DNA from: JANYCG01 sp031392945 | GTDB lineage: Bacteria; Pseudomonadota; Gammaproteobacteria; Burkholderiales; Burkholderiaceae_C | NCBI GenBank assembly: GCA_031392945.1 | Contig: JANMVT010000196.1 | Location: 1-10,730, forward strand | Length of the DNA stretch: 10,730 bases | Reading direction: 5' to 3' | Translations under genes and position numbers: made by a program | The notes under the pieces: model-generated | The model's input: the letters and a program-made list of their open reading frames with translations, nothing else | Database searches by the model: none | Told to the model about the DNA's origin: nothing | Shown: piece after piece, positions 7,639-10,730 of the stretch | Layout of the letters: each line of letters starts with the position of its first letter | How positions within the stretch are numbered: position 1 is the stretch's first letter

Positions 7639-9021
7639 CTAATCCCCCGGGCTGTGGCCCAGCAGATGCCCTACTTTGCCAAGATGCGCCATGCTCCACA
7701 GCCGGTCCAGCGCCAAGCCCATCTCGTCGGCGCTGGCGCCGCCGCCGTAGGCCGCCAACTGCCGCGCCTTGGCGTTGATCTCGTCACGGCTCAAGGTGTT
7801 GCCGGGATCGCCCTTGGGCTCGTCCACGCGGCCCTGCAAGACGCGTCCGTCGATGGTGGTGACGCTGACCTTGCCGATCCAGCGTTGCGGGTAGGCGCGG
7901 TCAACTTCAGCGTCCAGCGCCATCTCGACCTTGTTGCACAAATCAACGGTGGTTTTGTCCTTGAAATGCGCGTCAAACTCAGCCAGGCCGGCGTGGCCGA
8001 ATTGCGCCACCAGGGCCAGGGTGGTGCCCATGGAAAACTTGCTTTGGTGCACCGTGACCGGGTTGACCACGGGGCCCAACACGTCGATCGCGCCCTGGTG
8101 CACATGCGTGACCACACGTGCCAGGTCTTGTGGCTGCAGTTTGTTGGCCAGCATGACCTCGCGCAGCGCGTCGGCCGCCGGGTGGGTGTGGCGGCAACAG
8201 GCGTGGTATTTGAATGAGGTCTCTACCGTGGCCCAGCGCGTCACCCTGTCGCCTTCCAGCCCATCGGTGAGTTTGGCCACATCCGCGTCGCTCGACATGC
8301 CCGCCGCCATGCCCTGCGCGCCCTCCAGAATCTGCGCGGCTCCGGTAAAGCCATCCAGGGCCAGGCTGGCCGACATCAGCCCGGCGGCCGCCGCGTGCGC
8401 GGTATGCAGCTGTTTTGAATCGGCCGCCGTGCGCAAAAACTCCCACAGGCCTGCCGCCTGGGTGCCGGCCGAGCCCAGGGCATGTTGCATTTGCGTGGCG
8501 TTGAGGCCCAGCAAATTGCCCGCCGTGGCCGCAGCCGCCAGCGTGCCTGCCGTGCCGGTGGTATGGAACACTTTGTAGTGGCTGCGGCCCAAAAATTCGC
8601 CGACGCGGATGCCCACCTCATACCCCGCGACCGAAGCGGCCAGCAGCCGTTTGCCGCTGAGCCCCAGGGATTGCGCCAGCGCCAGCGCGACCGGAAACAC
8701 CACGGTGGCCGGATGGAACACCGAACCGTTGTGCACATCGTCCTGCTCGGCCACGTGGGACGCCGCCGCGTTGACCATGGCCGCGAAGTACGGGCTGGTC
8801 TGGGTGCGGTTGAGCAGGATCTCTGACTTGCCCGTCTGCGGCCCCATGGTGGCGGCGAATCGCGCCACCGACTCGACTGGGCGCGAGCCCTTGCCCGCAA
8901 GGCACGAGCCAAACCAGTCCACCAGCAAGTCCTCGGTCTTGCGGATGACGGGCTCGGGGATGGCTTCAAACTGGAGCCCGGCGGCGAAACTGGCGAGTTG
9001 GGCGGTGGCGGATGGGGTCAT
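7639..9021 (-). CDS. MmgE/PrpD family protein (hydratase/dehydratase, decarboxylase or epimerase fold)
   Basis: 460 residues, full length for the family, which includes 2-methylcitrate dehydratase PrpD, cis-aconitate decarboxylase and iminodisuccinate epimerase. The N-terminal helical domain holds EQDDVHNGSVFHPATVV (92-108, with Asp94/Asp95, His97 and His103), VFHTTGTAGTLAAA (151-164, His153) and DSKQLHTAHAAAAG (201-214, Lys203). The second domain begins with SFKYHACCRHTHPAAD (269-283, Lys271 and His273). These are the conserved active-site positions of the family as I remember them, so the protein looks intact. Sequence alone does not tell which reaction it runs. ATG 9021 has no clear Shine-Dalgarno. 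The gene starts 72 bases after the CoA-transferase stop on the same strand and is followed by the Bug gene after 160 bases, so an acid uptake and catabolism role is inferred. Confidence 0.92.
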   Translation of the reverse strand: MTPSATAQLASFAAGLQFEAIPEPVIRKTEDLLVDWFGSCLAGKGSRPVESVARFAATMGPQTGKSEILLNRTQTSPYFAAMVNAAASHVAEQDDVHNGSVFHPATVVFPVALALAQSLGLSGKRLLAASVAGYEVGIRVGEFLGRSHYKVFHTTGTAGTLAAAATAGNLLGLNATQMQHALGSAGTQAAGLWEFLRTAADSKQLHTAHAAAAGLMSASLALDGFTGAAQILEGAQGMAAGMSSDADVAKLTDGLEGDRVTRWATVETSFKYHACCRHTHPAADALREVMLANKLQPQDLARVVTHVHQGAIDVLGPVVNPVTVHQSKFSMGTTLALVAQFGHAGLAEFDAHFKDKTTVDLCNKVEMALDAEVDRAYPQRWIGKVSVTTIDGRVLQGRVDEPKGDPGNTLSRDEINAKARQLAAYGGGASADEMGLALDRLWSMAHLGKVGHLLGHSPGD

Positions 9022-9059
9022 GGCGTTGTTTGGGTGAATTTGGCAATTAAAATGGGCGT

Positions 9060-9104
9060 TTGCCCTCGTGGAATATGCGTAGTCAGCTTCTATCTATATA
9101 GCAC
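9060..9104 (-). repeat. 45-bp AT-rich dispersed repeat, copy 1, overlapping the CoA-transferase stop codon
   Basis: Read on the minus strand this segment matches the plus-strand segment 10685-10729 at 35 of 45 aligned bases without gaps. Shared blocks in order are TGCTATAT, ATAGAAGC, ACTA, ATATT and CACGAGGG. The first block supplies the last codons and TAG stop of the CoA-transferase gene (9096-9094). The AT-rich composition contrasts with the GC-rich genes on both sides. It resembles short intergenic repeats that I recall as abundant in Comamonadaceae, but I cannot confirm membership. Confidence 0.75.
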
Positions 9105-10287
9105 CTGCCTCGCGCAAAACGCTGATCTGAACCGGGCTGTGGCCGAGCTCGCGCAGGATCTGGTCGGTATGTTCACCCACGGCGGGGATGGCGTCCATGC
9201 GGTAGTCAAAGCTGCTGTTGCGCCCAGGCGGCAGCAGCGCCGGGATGTCGCCCACGGGCGAGCCAACGGTCTGCCAACGGTCGCGCGCGGCCAGTTGCGG
9301 GTGTGCCCACAGCTCGGCCATGGTGTTGAGTTTGGCGTTGGCGATTTGCGCCTCGTCCAGACGCTGCAACACCTGCGCGCCAGTCAGCGTGGCAAAGGTG
9401 TCCAGGATGATTATTTTGAGCGCCTCGCGGTGCTCGTTGCGCCGGGCATTGCTGTCGAAACGTGGGTCAGCCGCCAGCGCGCCCTGGCGCAACACGCCCT
9501 TGCAAAACAGGTGCCACTCGCGCTCGTTTTGCAGACCCAGCATCACCGTGCTGCCGTCACCCGCCGCGAACGGGCCATAGGGATAAATGGTGGCGTGTGA
9601 GGCCGCGCTGCGCGGCGGCGGCGGCGCCCCCTCAAAGGCGTAATACAGCGGGTAACCCATCCACTCGGCCAGCGACTCCAGCATGGAGACATCGATATGC
9701 GAGCCGCGACCAGTCTTGCCGCGCTGGATCAAGGCCGCCATGACGCTTGAATAGGCGTACATGCCGGCGGCGATGTCGGCAATCGAGTTGCCGGCCTTGC
9801 TGGGCTCGTCGGGCGTGCCAGTGACGGAAAGGAAGCCGGCTTCGCTCTGGATCAGCAGGTCGTAGGCCTTCTTGTCGCGGTAGGGGCCGTCTTCACCGTA
9901 ACCCGAGATGTCGCACACGATCAGTTCGGGGTGGATGGCGCACAGGTCGTCAAAGCCCAGCCCCATGCGGTTGGAGGCGCCCGGCGCCAGGTTTTGCACC
10001 AGCACGTCGGCGCGGCCGATCAACTGCTTGAGCACGGCCAGCGCGCCAAGGTGTTTGAGGTCCAGCGTCAGGCTTTCCTTGGAGCGGTTCACCCAGGCAA
10101 AGTGCGAGGCCATGCCCTTGACGCGCTGGTCATAAGCCCGCGCAAAGTCGCCCGCGCCGGGCCGCTCGACCTTGATGACCCGGGCCCCCAGGTCGGCCAA
10201 CTGGCGGGTGCAGAACGGGGCGGCGATGGCATGTTCGAGCGAGACGACGGTGATGCCGTCCAGCGGTCGGGTGGATGGGGTTTTCAT
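9094..10287 (-). CDS. CaiB/BaiF family (class III) CoA-transferase
   Basis: 397 residues from ATG 10287, a normal length for family III CoA-transferases, which pass CoA between carboxylic acids through an aspartyl-CoA thioester. Features: SLEHAIAAPFCTRQLADLGARVIKVERP (16-43), the nucleotide-binding start of the fold; NRSKESLTLDLK (67-78); VQNLAPGASNRMGLG (97-111), the counterpart of the usual ENFRPG motif; SGYGEDGPY (128-136); AYDLLIQSEAG (141-151) with likely catalytic Asp143; and DIAAGMYA (171-178). The DKKAYDLLIQ to SVTGTP stretch resembles enzymes acting on C4-C5 dicarboxylates (itaconate, mesaconate, citramalate), but that is a guess. The frame stays open upstream to 10410, but that extension encodes low-complexity HPHPHPH from a G-run and tandem repeats, so it is excluded. 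No good Shine-Dalgarno is seen. It is the first gene of the minus-strand set. Confidence 0.92.
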   Translation of the reverse strand: MKTPSTRPLDGITVVSLEHAIAAPFCTRQLADLGARVIKVERPGAGDFARAYDQRVKGMASHFAWVNRSKESLTLDLKHLGALAVLKQLIGRADVLVQNLAPGASNRMGLGFDDLCAIHPELIVCDISGYGEDGPYRDKKAYDLLIQSEAGFLSVTGTPDEPSKAGNSIADIAAGMYAYSSVMAALIQRGKTGRGSHIDVSMLESLAEWMGYPLYYAFEGAPPPPRSAASHATIYPYGPFAAGDGSTVMLGLQNEREWHLFCKGVLRQGALAADPRFDSNARRNEHREALKIIILDTFATLTGAQVLQRLDEAQIANAKLNTMAELWAHPQLAARDRWQTVGSPVGDIPALLPPGRNSSFDYRMDAIPAVGEHTDQILRELGHSPVQISVLREAGAI

Positions 10288-10310
10288 TTGGAATCTGATT
10301 TTGCCTGAAT

Positions 10311-10331
10311 GGGGATGGGGATGGGGGTGGG
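10311..10331 (+). other. Potential G-quadruplex motif 24 bases upstream of the CoA-transferase start
   Basis: The plus strand has four G-runs of 4, 4, 5 and 3 separated by AT, AT and T, which fits the standard quadruplex pattern with very short loops. It is built from a GGGGAT repeat. The G-rich strand is the template strand for the minus-strand CoA-transferase gene, so the mRNA leader would be C-rich. Confidence 0.7.
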
Positions 10332-10386
10332 CGCCTTTCCAGCGGGTGGCGCTTTCCGCGCGGGATTGCGCTATCCGCGCGGGAGT
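10331..10386. repeat. Three tandem repeats of 18-19 bp
   Basis: GCGCTTTCCGCGCGGGA (10349-10365) and GCGCTATCCGCGCGGGA (10368-10384) differ at one base and repeat with a 19-bp period. A more diverged first unit (GCGCCTTTCCAGCGGGT, 10331-10347) precedes them. They lie in the upstream region of the CoA-transferase gene. Confidence 0.8.
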
Positions 10387-10403
10387 CGGGACTTGCGCCC
10401 GAC
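10385..10403. repeat. Short perfect hairpin
   Basis: GTCGGG (10385-10390) and CCCGAC (10398-10403) form a six-bp stem around a seven-base loop, immediately beside the tandem repeats. No T-run follows on either strand, so it is not called a terminator. Confidence 0.5.
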
Positions 10404-10412
10404 AGCGCACTC

Positions 10413-10572
10413 ACTTTTCTTGCTTCGCCAAGAAAAGTAAGCAAAAGAAGGCGAGCCCGAAGTCAGGGCCGCTTTGCGGTTCCTTTGCGCTGCTCGTGCC
10501 AAGTGGGGTCTTGCTCAAACTCGCTGCGCTCAGACAGTCGCAAGCCCTGATCCACTTGGCCCTGCGCTGCTC
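10413..10572. repeat. Dispersed structured intergenic repeat
   Basis: It begins with a perfect 10-bp hairpin, ACTTTTCTTG / CAAGAAAAGT (10413-10438) with loop CTTCGC. Then come a perfect 9-bp inverted repeat GCCAAGTGG (10498-10506) / CCACTTGGC (10552-10560), with partial inner pairing of TCTTGC and GCAAG, and a direct repeat TGCGCTGCTC at 10486 and 10563. I recognise the hairpin with its AAGTAAGCAAAAGAAGG continuation and the CAAACTCGCTGCGCTCAGACAG segment as sequence often seen between genes in beta- and gammaproteobacteria, frequently mis-annotated as small hypothetical proteins. That recognition is from memory. The boundaries are approximate. Confidence 0.65.
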
Positions 10573-10684
10573 AGCCCTGCCTGGACGGGCGATTGCCGGG
10601 GAGCCGAATGCAAATTAACGAGGCCCACCATGCCGCGCCGTGGCGCGTCCTTGTGACGCCTGTGGGACTTGGTTTTGAATTCGA

Positions 10685-10729
10685 ATGCTATATTAATAGA
10701 AGCAAACTATCTATATTTCACGAGGGGAA
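10685..10729 (+). repeat. 45-bp AT-rich dispersed repeat, copy 2, inverted relative to copy 1
   Basis: Matches the reverse complement of 9060-9104 at 35 of 45 positions, with shared blocks TGCTATAT, ATAGAAGC, ACTA, ATATT and CACGAGGG. It ends one base before the window edge, so it may be longer. Together the two copies bracket the CoA-transferase gene and its upstream region as an inverted pair. Confidence 0.75.
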
Positions 10730-10730
10730 T

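Larger units (their letters stand above)
10288..10730. other. Intergenic region upstream of the CoA-transferase gene, rich in repeats
   Basis: About 440 bases with no credible gene. From left to right it holds the short leader of the CoA-transferase gene, a G-run, three tandem repeats, two hairpins, a dispersed repeat block and copy 2 of the AT-rich repeat. A palindrome CGCGCC-GT-GGCGCG lies at 10634-10647. At the extreme right, plus-strand TATATT (10690-10695) and GAGGGG (10723-10728) look like a -10 box and a ribosome binding site, so a divergent plus-strand gene may begin just outside. That last point is inference. Confidence 0.6.

Noticed and set aside
9053..9066. Short GGGC / GCCC stem between the CoA-transferase and MmgE/PrpD genes, considered as a terminator
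   Set aside because: Only four pairs and a mixed A/T tail; co-transcription of the two genes remains the simpler view.
10331..10386. Tandem repeats considered as a CRISPR array
   Set aside because: Units are 17-19 bp with two-base gaps, so there are no spacers, and no cas gene is present.
10288..10410. N-terminal extension of the CoA-transferase to 10410
   Set aside because: The added 41 residues come from the G-run and tandem repeats (HPHPHPH and Arg/Ala-rich sequence), while family members start close to the MKTPSTRPLDG segment at 10287.
10172..10618. Plus-strand frame of 148 codons ending in a Lys/Ser- and Leu-rich tail
   Set aside because: Half is antisense to the CoA-transferase and half is translation of the dispersed repeat; such frames are common false annotations.

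Overview
The window looks like chromosome from a GC-rich betaproteobacterium, most likely order Burkholderiales, family Comamonadaceae. The evidence is high-GC coding sequence, a Bug-type (tripartite tricarboxylate) periplasmic receptor next to a class III CoA-transferase and an MmgE/PrpD protein, and dispersed intergenic repeats of a kind I associate with that family. The taxonomic call is inference. All seven protein genes lie on the minus strand, so the order of transcription runs from right to left.

Right edge to 10288: about 440 bp without a gene. It carries a 45-bp AT-rich repeat copy, a structured dispersed repeat with a perfect 10-bp hairpin, three roughly 19-bp tandem repeats and a G-quadruplex-type G-run just upstream of the first gene. 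10287 to 6471: a catabolic-looking set made of a CaiB/BaiF CoA-transferase, an MmgE/PrpD family protein and a Bug receptor. A second, inverted copy of the 45-bp repeat overlaps the stop codon of the CoA-transferase gene. 6404 to 3471: a secreted, probably lipid-anchored PafA-like alkaline phosphatase with a Thr nucleophile, then a LivJ-like amino-acid-type ABC receptor that ends at a strong intrinsic terminator. 3375 to 2173: a monocistronic fold-type-I PLP aminotransferase between two terminators. 1997 to the left edge: the first 665 codons of a Type III-like restriction helicase (Res) with no methyltransferase gene upstream of it.

How the genes could work together (inference): a Bug receptor captures an organic acid, the CoA-transferase activates it and the MmgE/PrpD enzyme acts as hydratase/dehydratase, decarboxylase or epimerase in the same pathway. 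The phosphatase and the two receptors would act in the periplasm. Neither receptor has a permease gene here, so each must rely on membrane components encoded elsewhere. The aminotransferase and the restriction gene look like independent units. I found no tRNA, rRNA, CRISPR array, transposase or phage gene. The most unusual non-coding observation is the inverted pair of 45-bp repeats bracketing the CoA-transferase gene. No clearly new multi-gene system is visible.
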